From NCBI GenBank assembly GCA_031987605.1, contig DALZZF010000001.1, positions 572,344 to 636,343 on the forward strand: a stretch of 64,000 nucleotides of DNA. Direction: 5' to 3'. Numbering within the stretch: the stretch's first letter is position 1; the number at the start of each line of letters is the position of its first letter. The stretch comes from JAFAGO01 sp031987605. Its GTDB lineage: Bacteria > Bacteroidota > Bacteroidia > Flavobacteriales > Weeksellaceae. A program made the translations under genes and the position numbers. A model generated the notes under the pieces. The model ran no database searches. It was not told the DNA's origin and saw nothing but the letters and a program-made list of their open reading frames with translations. This document shows positions 9,217 through 16,459 of the stretch, piece after piece.

Positions 9217-9334
9217 AAAAAACAAACCTTTATCCCATTCTATAATTTAAAAGAATTGAACATTTTCATTATTCTATGACAAGAATTTCTGTGCATTGGG
9301 AAATTATTAACAAGACAAATTTGTAAATAAATTT

Positions 9335-9359
9335 TTAGTCTACCAAGTTAGTAGACTAA
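9335..9359. promoter_or_regulatory. perfect 9-bp inverted repeat, operator candidate
   Basis: TTAGTCTAC (9335-9343), a 7-nt spacer, then GTAGACTAA (9351-9359). It sits about 180 nt upstream of the NIL-like gene. A minus-strand TTG inside the spacer, about 20 nt before CAAATTTG, could be a -33 element, so a bound dimeric repressor would cover the promoter. The regulator is unknown; an Rrf2-type factor is one possibility. Confidence 0.5.
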
Positions 9360-9711
9360 TAAAATTAAATTTTAACATTTTTTAAATTGTAAATCATTGA
9401 TAATGAGGTGTAAAAAATAAATTCAAATTAAATAATAGAGGGTACATGATGATTTCATATCTTAAAGAATGTGAAAGACTCTTAAATAAAAGGTTTGCAA
9501 ATCTACATTCTCTTTGCAGAGATGCTTACAGCATGACAAAAATGGCGTATATTTTTTATAATATTGAATTACAATAGGGTAAACAAAGTATGAAGTGATG
9601 TAATGATCTTAATTGAATAAAATAGGAAGTTCCATTTTTATCTTGATTTCAAAGAAAAATATTTTCCAAAGGTCAGGTTTTGTTTTGCTTTATATTATCC
9701 GGCAAAATCGT

Positions 9712-9719
9712 TACTTTTG
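9712..9719 (+). promoter_or_regulatory. -7 element of the aminotransferase-murB operon
   Basis: TACTTTTG matches TANNTTTG. It lies 27 nt before the ATG at 9746 and inside the longer open frame that begins at 9680, which argues that 9746 is the real start. The best upstream TTTG (9684-9687) is 24 nt away, slightly too far for a textbook -33 box. Confidence 0.55.
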
Positions 9720-9745
9720 TACACCATCTAAAAGCAATTTGTATC

Positions 9746-10951
9746 ATGCCAAATATTTCCCAGCGGGCGCAGAATATGCCTGCATCTCCGGTAAGAAAAT
9801 TAGTTCCCTATGCTGTTGCAGCCAAACAGAAAGGCATCAAAGTATATCATCTGAACATCGGGCAACCCGATATTGAAACTCCCGAAACCGCTCTGGAAGC
9901 CATTCGGAACAATCATTTGAAAATTTTTGATTATTCGCTTTCCGAGGGTGGAATTGAATACCGCACCGCGCTTAGGGATTATTATCATTCTTTGGGATTT
10001 ACAGATTTAACGACGGAAGAATTTATTGTAACCAACGGTGGTTCTGAAGCATTGAATTTTGCCATTTCCACGTTGTGTGATGATGGTGATGAAATCATTA
10101 TTCCTGAACCGTATTACGCCAACTATAACGGTTTTGCCGGAACTTTTAACATCAATGTAGTAGCCGTTCCATCAACAATTGAAACGGGATTTGCGCTTCC
10201 GCCAATTGAAGATTTTGAGAAAAAAATTACCGAAAATACCCGTGCCATCATTATTTGCAATCCGGGAAATCCAAGCGGTTATCTTTATACCCGGGAAGAA
10301 TTGCAGAAACTGGCAGATATTGCCCTGAAATATGATATTGCCATTATTTCCGATGAAGTATATCGCGAATATGTGTATGACGGAAAACAGCAAATTTCCA
10401 TGCTTGAATTCCCAGAAGCTGCCGAAAATGTGATTATCATTGATTCCGAATCCAAAAGATATTCCATGTGTGGCGCGAGAATCGGATGTTTGCTTACCCG
10501 TTCCAAAAAAATCCGAAAATCTGCAATTCTATTTGCACAGGCGAGATTAAGTCCGGTTTTGCTGGGGCAGATTGCGGCAACCGCAGCGCATGTAAATGAT
10601 GGGGCTTACATAAGAAGTGTTCGCGAAGAATACACAAAACGAAGAAATCTTTTGGTGGACTTGCTCAACGGAATTCCGGGTGTAATCTGTCCGAAACCAA
10701 AAGGAGCTTTTTACTGTGTGGCTGAACTTCCGGTGGACGATACCGATGTTTTTGCGCAGTGGCTTCTGGAGCATTATTCCTATGAAAACGAAACGGTAAT
10801 GGTTGCGCCAATGGGCGGATTCTACAGCGATCCGGAATTGGGCAAAAAACAGGTTCGTATTGCTTATGTACTGAAAGAAGAAGACTTAAAAAGAAGTGTG
10901 GAACTTTTGAATGACGCACTTCAAAAATATAAACTGGAATTCGGATTGTAA
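9746..10951 (+). CDS. pyridoxal phosphate-dependent aminotransferase (class I/II, AspC-like)
   Basis: Fold-type I aminotransferase, probably transaminating aspartate or another amino acid with 2-oxoglutarate; exact substrate not resolved. The ATG at 9746 gives 401 residues beginning MPNISQRAQNMPASPVRK; the longer frame from 9680 would contain its own -7 promoter element. Motifs: HLNIGQPDIETP, NGGSEALNFAI, CNPGNPSGYLYT, the PLP-lysine segment SESKRYSMCGARIG, and a C-terminal RIAYVL. murB begins at the base after the stop codon (TAAATG), so the two genes are cotranscribed. Confidence 0.93.
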   Translation: MPNISQRAQNMPASPVRKLVPYAVAAKQKGIKVYHLNIGQPDIETPETALEAIRNNHLKIFDYSLSEGGIEYRTALRDYYHSLGFTDLTTEEFIVTNGGSEALNFAISTLCDDGDEIIIPEPYYANYNGFAGTFNINVVAVPSTIETGFALPPIEDFEKKITENTRAIIICNPGNPSGYLYTREELQKLADIALKYDIAIISDEVYREYVYDGKQQISMLEFPEAAENVIIIDSESKRYSMCGARIGCLLTRSKKIRKSAILFAQARLSPVLLGQIAATAAHVNDGAYIRSVREEYTKRRNLLVDLLNGIPGVICPKPKGAFYCVAELPVDDTDVFAQWLLEHYSYENETVMVAPMGGFYSDPELGKKQVRIAYVLKEEDLKRSVELLNDALQKYKLEFGL

Positions 10952-11989
10952 ATGCAGATACAGGAAAACGTCTCGCTGAAACCTTACAATACTTTCGGAG
11001 TATCGGTTTTTGCAAAATACTTTGTAGAAGTACATTCTGTTGAAGAACTTGTTGATGTTTTGAAGCATCACAAAATCTCAAATCTCAAATCTCAAAACTC
11101 AAATCTTCTATTTTTGGGTGGCGGAAGTAATGTGCTCTTCACAAAGGATTACGACGGAATTGTAATCAAGCTTAATTTAAAAGGAATTTCCGAAAAATCC
11201 ATCGACGAAAATACAGTTTACGTAACCGCAGCAGCAGGCGAAAACTGGCATCAGTTTGTACTTTCAAATTTGGATAAAAACTACGGGGGAATTGAAAATC
11301 TTTCCTTAATTCCGGGAAATGTTGGTACATCGCCGATGCAGAATATTGGGGCGTATGGTACGGAAATAAAGGATGTTTTTGTGTCGTGCACTGTTTTGAA
11401 TCTGGAAAATCTTGAAATTGAAACCTTGCAGCTGAATCAAATGAAATTTGGCTATCGGGATTCGATTTTCAAGCAGGAAGGAAAAGGAAAATATGTGATT
11501 TTGGAGGTTACGTTTCACCTCACAAAAAGAGATCATAAAATTTCAGTAGAATATGGTGCCATAAAATCCGAACTGGAAAAAATGGGTATTCAGAATCCGA
11601 CGATTCAGGAAGTTTCCAAAGCCGTTGTTGCCATTCGCCAGAGCAAACTTCCCGATCCGAAAGTTTTGGGAAATGCTGGAAGTTTTTTCAAAAACCCGAC
11701 GATTCCACTTCAAGAATTTGAAGATTTAAAACTGAAATTTCCCCAAATTCCAGGCTATCCAAATGGGGAATGGGTGAAAGTTCCTGCAGGTTGGCTGATT
11801 GAGCAATGCGGCTGGAAAGGGAAACAAATCGGAAATGTAGCCTCCCATAAATTACAGGCACTGGTAATCATCAATGCCACAGGAAACGCCACAGGAAAGG
11901 AAATTTTCGATTTTTCTCAAAAGATTATTGATTCCGTAAAAGAACAATATGGAATTGAACTGGAACGAGAAGTGAATATTGTGGGATGA
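10952..11989 (+). CDS. murB: UDP-N-acetylenolpyruvoylglucosamine reductase
   Basis: FAD enzyme that reduces the MurA product to UDP-N-acetylmuramate using NADPH. It has 345 residues, the longer E. coli-like type I form. Motifs: N-terminal LKPYNTFGV, FAD-binding LFLGGGSNVLF, LSLIPGNVGTSPMQNIGAYG, GYRDSIFK and the catalytic-serine segment LGNAGSFFKNP. Residues 41-51 (KISNLKSQNSN, bases 11072-11104) are encoded by a heptamer-repeat tract and lie just before the first FAD-binding strand. This looks like an in-frame repeat expansion. It is separated from proC by a second heptamer array. Confidence 0.96.
   Translation: MQIQENVSLKPYNTFGVSVFAKYFVEVHSVEELVDVLKHHKISNLKSQNSNLLFLGGGSNVLFTKDYDGIVIKLNLKGISEKSIDENTVYVTAAAGENWHQFVLSNLDKNYGGIENLSLIPGNVGTSPMQNIGAYGTEIKDVFVSCTVLNLENLEIETLQLNQMKFGYRDSIFKQEGKGKYVILEVTFHLTKRDHKISVEYGAIKSELEKMGIQNPTIQEVSKAVVAIRQSKLPDPKVLGNAGSFFKNPTIPLQEFEDLKLKFPQIPGYPNGEWVKVPAGWLIEQCGWKGKQIGNVASHKLQALVIINATGNATGKEIFDFSQKIIDSVKEQYGIELEREVNIVG
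11074..11107 (+). repeat. heptamer array inside murB
   Basis: Period-7 tract with three AATCTCA units, one AAACTCA and a partial unit. Three units give 21 nt, so the reading frame is kept. It encodes part of the linker SNLKSQNSN. Confidence 0.75.
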
Positions 11990-12000
11990 TGAATGTGGTG

Positions 12001-12036
12001 TCGGATGTTTGAGGTTGGATGCTGGATGCTGGATGC
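12001..12036 (+). repeat. heptamer array between murB and proC
   Basis: Three perfect TGGATGC units (12016-12036) preceded by related words (TCGGATG, TTTGAGG). The complement, GCATCCA, is close to the ACATCCA/ACACCCA units at 53223-53250. Confidence 0.75.
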
Positions 12037-12069
12037 ATGAAGAATAATCAAAAAAATTAACATAAATAA

Positions 12070-12873
12070 ATGAAAATTGCCGTTTTAGGAGCCGGAAAAA
12101 TGGGACTTTCGTTTTCAAAATCTTTTTTGAAATACGAACTGATTAAACCGCAAAATCTTCAGCTCATCACCAGAAATCCATTAAAAAAAGCAGAAATTCT
12201 TTCTGTTTTTCCGGAATCCAAAGTCACTTCTTTTGATGAAATCAGGGAGCTCGATGCCGATTTAATTATTATTTCTGTAAAACCTCAGGATTTTGCTTTC
12301 GTTGCTGAAAATCTTCCATTCAAAATTCCTGAAAATTCCATGATTCTTTCGATTATGGCAGGCGTTTCCATTAAAAATATACAGACTGCATTTCAACACA
12401 AATTGGTGGTAAGGGCAATGCCCAATGCACCCACTCTTCTGGGAATGGGAATTACGGGATATACCGCTGCAGAAGGGATTTCTTTTAATCAACTGATTCA
12501 GATTGAACGTTTGATGAATTCCACCGGGCGCTCCGTTTATCTGGAAAATGAAGATTTACTCAACGGTGTTACCGCGCTTTCCGGAAGCGGACCAGCGTAT
12601 TTTTATTACATTGTCGATGCAATGATTAAAGCCGGAACCGAAATGGGAATCGATGAAAATCTTTCCAAACTTTTTGTAAAACAAACCATGTTGGGTGCTT
12701 ATCATTTGATTAATAATTCGGAAAAATCTCTGGAAGAACTCATAAAAGATGTGGCTTCAAAAGGAGGAACGACCGAAGCTGCTTTAAAAGTTTTCAATGA
12801 TGAGCATTTAAAAGAAACGTTGAAAAAAGGAATTATTGCCGCCGAAAAACGTTCTCAGGAACTCAACCAATAA
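12070..12873 (+). CDS. proC: pyrroline-5-carboxylate reductase
   Basis: Reduces pyrroline-5-carboxylate to proline with NAD(P)H, the last step of proline synthesis. It has 267 residues. The Rossmann motif VLGAGKMGLSFSKSF is at the N terminus, then IISVKPQDF, RAMPNAPTLLGMG, and the C-terminal signature GVTALSGSGPAYFYYIVDAM with DVASKGGTTEAALKVF. The start codon is 80 nt after murB. The next gene begins immediately after the stop codon. Confidence 0.96.
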   Translation: MKIAVLGAGKMGLSFSKSFLKYELIKPQNLQLITRNPLKKAEILSVFPESKVTSFDEIRELDADLIIISVKPQDFAFVAENLPFKIPENSMILSIMAGVSIKNIQTAFQHKLVVRAMPNAPTLLGMGITGYTAAEGISFNQLIQIERLMNSTGRSVYLENEDLLNGVTALSGSGPAYFYYIVDAMIKAGTEMGIDENLSKLFVKQTMLGAYHLINNSEKSLEELIKDVASKGGTTEAALKVFNDEHLKETLKKGIIAAEKRSQELNQ

Positions 12874-13290
12874 ATGATGAATTTTGAAACCTCATTAGAC
12901 AAATCCATAGATTTTGCTCTGGATTGTGCCATAAAATTTTTAGATGAAGCTCGGGAATTTTATCCGTTTTGCTTTATGATTGATGCGGAAGGAAAAATTA
13001 TTTCTGTCGTTCCGCAAACCGATAATGATTATCCCGAAAGCACTTATCTGATCGATACATTCAAAGATTTTGCAGGAGAGAAAATGCAGCAACCCGAATA
13101 TATCGGATTTTGTGTAACCTACAATGTTTCCCTTAATCTGAATGAAGGAAAAACGGATGCTGTCGCTATTTTTCTGAAATTTAAAAACGATAATCTTCCG
13201 CTCAAAACCCGAATCTATTATTTCCCATATCTTTTGAATGGAGAAAAACCCCAAATCCTTTTCGATCTTGCTTTTTCAAGTGAGGCATAA
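12874..13290 (+). CDS. hypothetical protein downstream of proC
   Basis: A 138-residue acidic protein without signal peptide or membrane helix; I do not recognise the family. It alternates an N-terminal helix with predicted beta strands (FCFMIDAEGKIISVV, GFCVTYNVSLNL, AVAIFLKF) and a C-terminal YYFPYLLNGE. This would fit a small alpha/beta fold. The start ATG directly follows the proC stop codon (a second ATG is one codon later), so coexpression with proC is very likely. A regulatory or assembly role near proline metabolism is only a guess from position. Confidence 0.7.
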   Translation: MMNFETSLDKSIDFALDCAIKFLDEAREFYPFCFMIDAEGKIISVVPQTDNDYPESTYLIDTFKDFAGEKMQQPEYIGFCVTYNVSLNLNEGKTDAVAIFLKFKNDNLPLKTRIYYFPYLLNGEKPQILFDLAFSSEA

Positions 13291-13371
13291 AATAAACTTG
13301 ACATTTCGCCATTTTGTTTGGAAATCGATTTTTTTCTAATCATTCCTAATGAATAATATTCAATTATTTCT

Positions 13372-13452
13372 TTGTTGTATTTTGCTAAGTGAAATGCCTT
13401 TACGAACTTAATAGCATCCAGATAAATAATAAAATCTTTTCGGATTCTTTGC
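13372..13452 (+). repeat. dispersed intergenic repeat, copy A
   Basis: About 81 nt that align, at roughly 70% identity by eye, with the complement of 40049-40125. Shared words include TTTGCTAAGT, GCCT, AGCAT, CAGA and AAATCTTT, ending in CTTTGC. Both copies are in gene-free spacers. Confidence 0.6.
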
Positions 13453-13617
13453 GTTAAATTTAAGGTGTATTATAAAATCAATAGCCTAAAGTTCCTCAGA
13501 TTTTATATTCCCCAACCATAACTTTGGAAAAAATTCTTTTAAAAACAAATTATTTATTTCAGGTATTTCCAGCAGAATCTGTCATTGAAAACGATAGACT
13601 AAATAATTAATGCTCAA

Positions 13618-13648
13618 TTGTATGGTGAAGCCAAATGCGCTATATTTG
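13618..13648 (+). promoter_or_regulatory. promoter of ribB
   Basis: TTG (13618-13620), 20-nt spacer, TATATTTG (13641-13648). It overlaps the upstream in-frame ATG at 13635, so translation should begin at 13665. Confidence 0.7.
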
Positions 13649-13664
13649 TGCAAATTTTTTACCT

Positions 13665-14795
13665 ATGGTATCTACAGAAATAAAACTCAACACTATACCT
13701 GAAGCCATTGAAGACTTGAAAAACGGAAAAGTAATCATTGTAGTCGATGATGAAAACCGTGAAAATGAAGGCGATTTTTTATCCGCAGCCGAACTGGTGA
13801 CCACGGAAGTTATAAATTTTATGACGATTCACGGGCGTGGACTAATTTGCACGCCGCTTCCCGAAAAAAGATGTGATGAACTGGGACTTGACGTAATGGT
13901 TTCCAGAAGTACCGATCCTAAAGAAACAGCATTTACCGTTTCCGTAGATTTACTGGGACACGGCGTTTCAACAGGAATTTCCGCTGCAGATCGCGCCAGA
14001 ACTATTCTTGCACTCATGGACGACAACACCAAACCTGCCGATTTGATGCGTCCAGGACATATTTTTCCACTTCGTGCCAAAACAGGTGGTGTACTGAAAA
14101 GAGCCGGACATACTGAAGCTGCAATAGATCTCACAAGGCTTGCCGGTTTGAAAGAAGGCGGCGTGATTTGCGAAATCATGAATGAAGACGGAACAATGGC
14201 AAGACTTCCTGAATTGGTGGAACTGGCGGAAAAACTTGATATTAAGGTTGTTTCCATCGAAGATCTTATTGATTATCAATTGAAAAAAGGAGACCTCATC
14301 AACAAAATTGAGGAACGAAGAGTAAAAACCCATTATGGCGAATTTGATTTTCATGCTTTTCAGGAAAAACATACCGATCAGATCCACTTTGCCATTACAA
14401 AAGGAAACTGGGAAATGAACGAGCCTATTCTGGTAAGAGTACAGAGCTCCAGTGCTTATTTCGATGTACTTTCCCGATTGACTAACGGTGAGAAACCTTT
14501 ATTGAAAAAGGTAACCGATATGATTAACGAAGAAGGAAAAGGAGCACTGATTTTCATCAACAATGTATCGAACGCGGAACAAACCATGAGAAAATTACAG
14601 CAGTTTCTGGATTATCAGGATGGCAAAGAAATTCACCCAACACTTGCCGCCAACTTTATGGAATATGGAATTGGTACGCAAATTCTGAAAAAATTAGGTA
14701 TTACAAAATTTCGTGTGATTACCCAAAATCCCGAACATAAACCTTTAGTATCAGGATATGGTGTAGAAGTAACTGAAATGGTTGCTTTGGACTAA
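13665..14795 (+). CDS. ribB: 3,4-dihydroxy-2-butanone-4-phosphate synthase with degenerate GTP cyclohydrolase II domain
   Basis: The N-terminal half (about residues 1-210) is RibB, which converts ribulose 5-phosphate to the four-carbon riboflavin precursor: VVDDENRENEGDF, STGISAADRARTI, RPGHIFPL and GHTEAAIDLTRLAGL are all present. The C-terminal half has the RibA fold (EYGIGTQILKKLGI, VSGYGVEV). However, the zinc motif expected after VRV (a Cys then C-D-C) is replaced by QSSSAYFDVLSRLTNG with no Cys. GTP cyclohydrolase II activity is therefore unlikely and a separate RibA is expected elsewhere. Start chosen at 13665 (376 residues) because the promoter overlaps 13635. Confidence 0.93.
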   Translation: MVSTEIKLNTIPEAIEDLKNGKVIIVVDDENRENEGDFLSAAELVTTEVINFMTIHGRGLICTPLPEKRCDELGLDVMVSRSTDPKETAFTVSVDLLGHGVSTGISAADRARTILALMDDNTKPADLMRPGHIFPLRAKTGGVLKRAGHTEAAIDLTRLAGLKEGGVICEIMNEDGTMARLPELVELAEKLDIKVVSIEDLIDYQLKKGDLINKIEERRVKTHYGEFDFHAFQEKHTDQIHFAITKGNWEMNEPILVRVQSSSAYFDVLSRLTNGEKPLLKKVTDMINEEGKGALIFINNVSNAEQTMRKLQQFLDYQDGKEIHPTLAANFMEYGIGTQILKKLGITKFRVITQNPEHKPLVSGYGVEVTEMVALD

Positions 14796-14847
14796 ATTTT
14801 ATTAAAAAATAATCGGTTAGAACTTAAAATCGATGATAATTTTACTG

Positions 14848-14874
14848 CTCCCATTAATTATGGGAGTTTTTTTT
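14848..14874 (+). terminator. terminator after ribB
   Basis: CTCCCAT-taatt-ATGGGAG followed by eight T. Confidence 0.85.
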
Positions 14875-14998
14875 GTTGTAAATTCCTGAAAAAACACAGC
14901 AAATGAAGTCTGCTATTTTCCAAGCAGCGTGAATTTTATTAGACTACCAAAGGATTTTTTAATTTATTAATTTTAGTTTTTTTGGTTGGGTAAAATTT

Positions 14999-15038
14999 TT
15001 CTTGCAAGAATTAATTTAAATTGTATATTGCATGCAAT
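14999..15038. promoter_or_regulatory. pair of 12-bp palindromes, operator candidate
   Basis: TTCTTGCAAGAA (14999-15010) and ATTGCATGCAAT (15027-15038). Centres are 28 bp apart, both with a TTGCA core, about 60-100 nt upstream of the first secreted-protein gene. No regulator is identified. Confidence 0.4.
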
Positions 15039-15098
15039 CTGATGAAAAAAATTTTAACAAACTGCATTGTTTTATAACAAGAGCAGTAAAAAACCAAC

Positions 15099-15746
15099 AT
15101 GATGATGAAAACTCTATCAATGATTCTATCTTTGGTATCAGTTTCTTTCTTTGCCCAAAGTGGCAATGTAGGGATTAATACCACAAGTCCTCAAACCAAC
15201 TTACATGTAAAAGGAACACTCCGTTTGGAAAACAGTTCCAAATCCAATGGAGCAGTCCTGCGCGTATATGATGAAGGCTCTATGAAATGGAAAAGCCTTT
15301 TCGTTTCCCAGCCGATAAGAGGAGAAAAAACCATTTCAGCAGGTGTTCAAACTTCTACTACCGCAAAGTATACGGGAATGAGAATCACACTGCCCACCGG
15401 TCGTTGGATTGTAAAACTCAATCTTTTAATTCCGGATGTTTCCATGAGTGCCAATCAAGGCCTTTGGGTTGATTGCTACCTTTCCAATTCTGATACTGCC
15501 GGAACTTTATCTCCGGATTATGTTGCAAACTCTGCAACCCATTTTGGAGGGAGTATTAAATATCCCGCCTCTTTTGGAATGATTGTAGGAGGTGTAGTCA
15601 TTAATAACACAACTTCAACACCTAAAACCTATTATCTTTGGGCTCAACACGAAGCATTTCCGAATACAGCGACTTCTTTATACTCCGGATCTTTAGCTGG
15701 TGATGCTTGGAATGAGGATAAAATCTATGCAATACCTTTCGAATAA
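15099..15746 (+). CDS. secreted protein, paralog 1 of 3
   Basis: A 215-residue protein with a signal peptide (MKTLSMILSLVSVSFFAQ) and then SGNVGINTTSPQTNLHVKGT. That VGINT-x-P-x-LHV-x-G module is common near the N terminus of secreted Bacteroidetes repeat and tail-fibre-like proteins. The remainder looks like a beta sandwich with LPTGRWIVKLNLLIP and a C-terminal KIYAIPFE. The second and third genes share signal peptide, LHV module, GRW/GTW strand and a final YA(I/T) motif, so the three arose by tandem duplication. No type IX sorting domain is evident. Several ATG codons follow each other at the start, so the exact one is open. Function unknown. Confidence 0.75.
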   Translation: MMMKTLSMILSLVSVSFFAQSGNVGINTTSPQTNLHVKGTLRLENSSKSNGAVLRVYDEGSMKWKSLFVSQPIRGEKTISAGVQTSTTAKYTGMRITLPTGRWIVKLNLLIPDVSMSANQGLWVDCYLSNSDTAGTLSPDYVANSATHFGGSIKYPASFGMIVGGVVINNTTSTPKTYYLWAQHEAFPNTATSLYSGSLAGDAWNEDKIYAIPFE

Positions 15747-15757
15747 AAACACAAATT

Positions 15758-16459
15758 ATGAAAAAACTGACAATATTATCAATACTGATTTCTCCTTTCT
15801 TTTATGGGCAAAACGATAAAGTAGGTATCGGAACAGATGAGCCAACTGCGACTTTGCACGTGAAAACCAAAGATGATGTAGAATATATAATGCGTTTAGA
15901 AGACAGCCAGGATACCCGTTACGGTGATTATGTGGTGACCTCTTCGGATAACTTGGGAACATTCAAAAAAACACAGACCAACGCTTTCAAAACAACGTTT
16001 GTAGTTTCACTTCCCACTACAGGAACAAATATTACTACTGCTGCTCCCGGATGGCAGACCACAGGGTTAACTTTTGAAATCCCCAATGGAAGATGGACAA
16101 TTGTAACCAATTTGCTGTTAAAATGCCAACAGGATGTATCGTCCAGAAACAACAATGCGGTATTGGTAAAGGCGACTTTAGCGGATGAGGGAACGCTTGT
16201 GCCGTCCGGCGATATCGAAGGAAATACACCGGGTTCAAAAACAGGAACGGGGATATATCAGGGAGTTCTGAACACTCCTTTGAATAAAAGCCTTCTTACA
16301 GGAAGCATCATTATTAATAATACAGGAACAAAAAAGAATTACACGCTGATTGCAAACAGAACCTATTTGGGTGATAGCGGACTTAACTGTACGATTTCCA
16401 ATTTAGGAATCAGGAGTGAAACACAAAATATTATCTATGCAATTCCACTAAACCAATAA
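15758..16459 (+). CDS. secreted protein, paralog 2 of 3
   Basis: 233 residues: signal peptide (MKKLTILSILISPFFYGQ), then KVGIGTDEPTATLHVKTKDD, then a beta-rich region with IPNGRWTIVTNLLLK and a C-terminal NIIYAIPLNQ. It starts 11 nt after paralog 1 and overlaps paralog 3 by one base, so the three form one operon. Divergence between copies is large outside the shared motifs, which suggests old duplication or fast evolution. I do not recognise a named family. The protein is probably located on the cell surface or in the medium. Confidence 0.75.
   Translation: MKKLTILSILISPFFYGQNDKVGIGTDEPTATLHVKTKDDVEYIMRLEDSQDTRYGDYVVTSSDNLGTFKKTQTNAFKTTFVVSLPTTGTNITTAAPGWQTTGLTFEIPNGRWTIVTNLLLKCQQDVSSRNNNAVLVKATLADEGTLVPSGDIEGNTPGSKTGTGIYQGVLNTPLNKSLLTGSIIINNTGTKKNYTLIANRTYLGDSGLNCTISNLGIRSETQNIIYAIPLNQ

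Larger units (their letters stand above)
9156..9745. other. 590-nt intergenic region
   Basis: The left half holds the leader of the NIL-like gene: palindrome, a nine-codon ORF and a terminator. Around 9485-9540 lies a stretch with the small palindrome ATGCTTACAGCAT beside GACAAA, which resembles intergenic repeat debris common in flavobacteria. The right end holds the -7 element of the aminotransferase. No convincing gene was seen. Confidence 0.6.
13291..13664. other. 374-nt intergenic region
   Basis: AT-rich DNA that holds one copy of a dispersed repeat (13372-13452) and the ribB promoter at its right end. No gene and no riboflavin riboswitch motif was seen. Confidence 0.6.
14796..15098. 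other. 303-nt intergenic region
   Basis: Holds the ribB terminator, then AT-rich DNA with two perfect 12-bp palindromes (14999-15010 and 15027-15038) before the three tandem secreted-protein genes. No gene seen. Confidence 0.6.

Noticed and set aside
9680..9745. Extended start of the aminotransferase at 9680
   Set aside because: A -7 element (9712-9719) lies inside this extension, and family members begin near MPNISQRAQ.
13291..13634. FMN riboswitch upstream of ribB
   Set aside because: The conserved AGGGGTGAAATTCC-type core was not found.
13635..13664. ribB start at 13635
   Set aside because: Its first codons overlap the -7 box TATATTTG; the ATG at 13665 fits the family N terminus.
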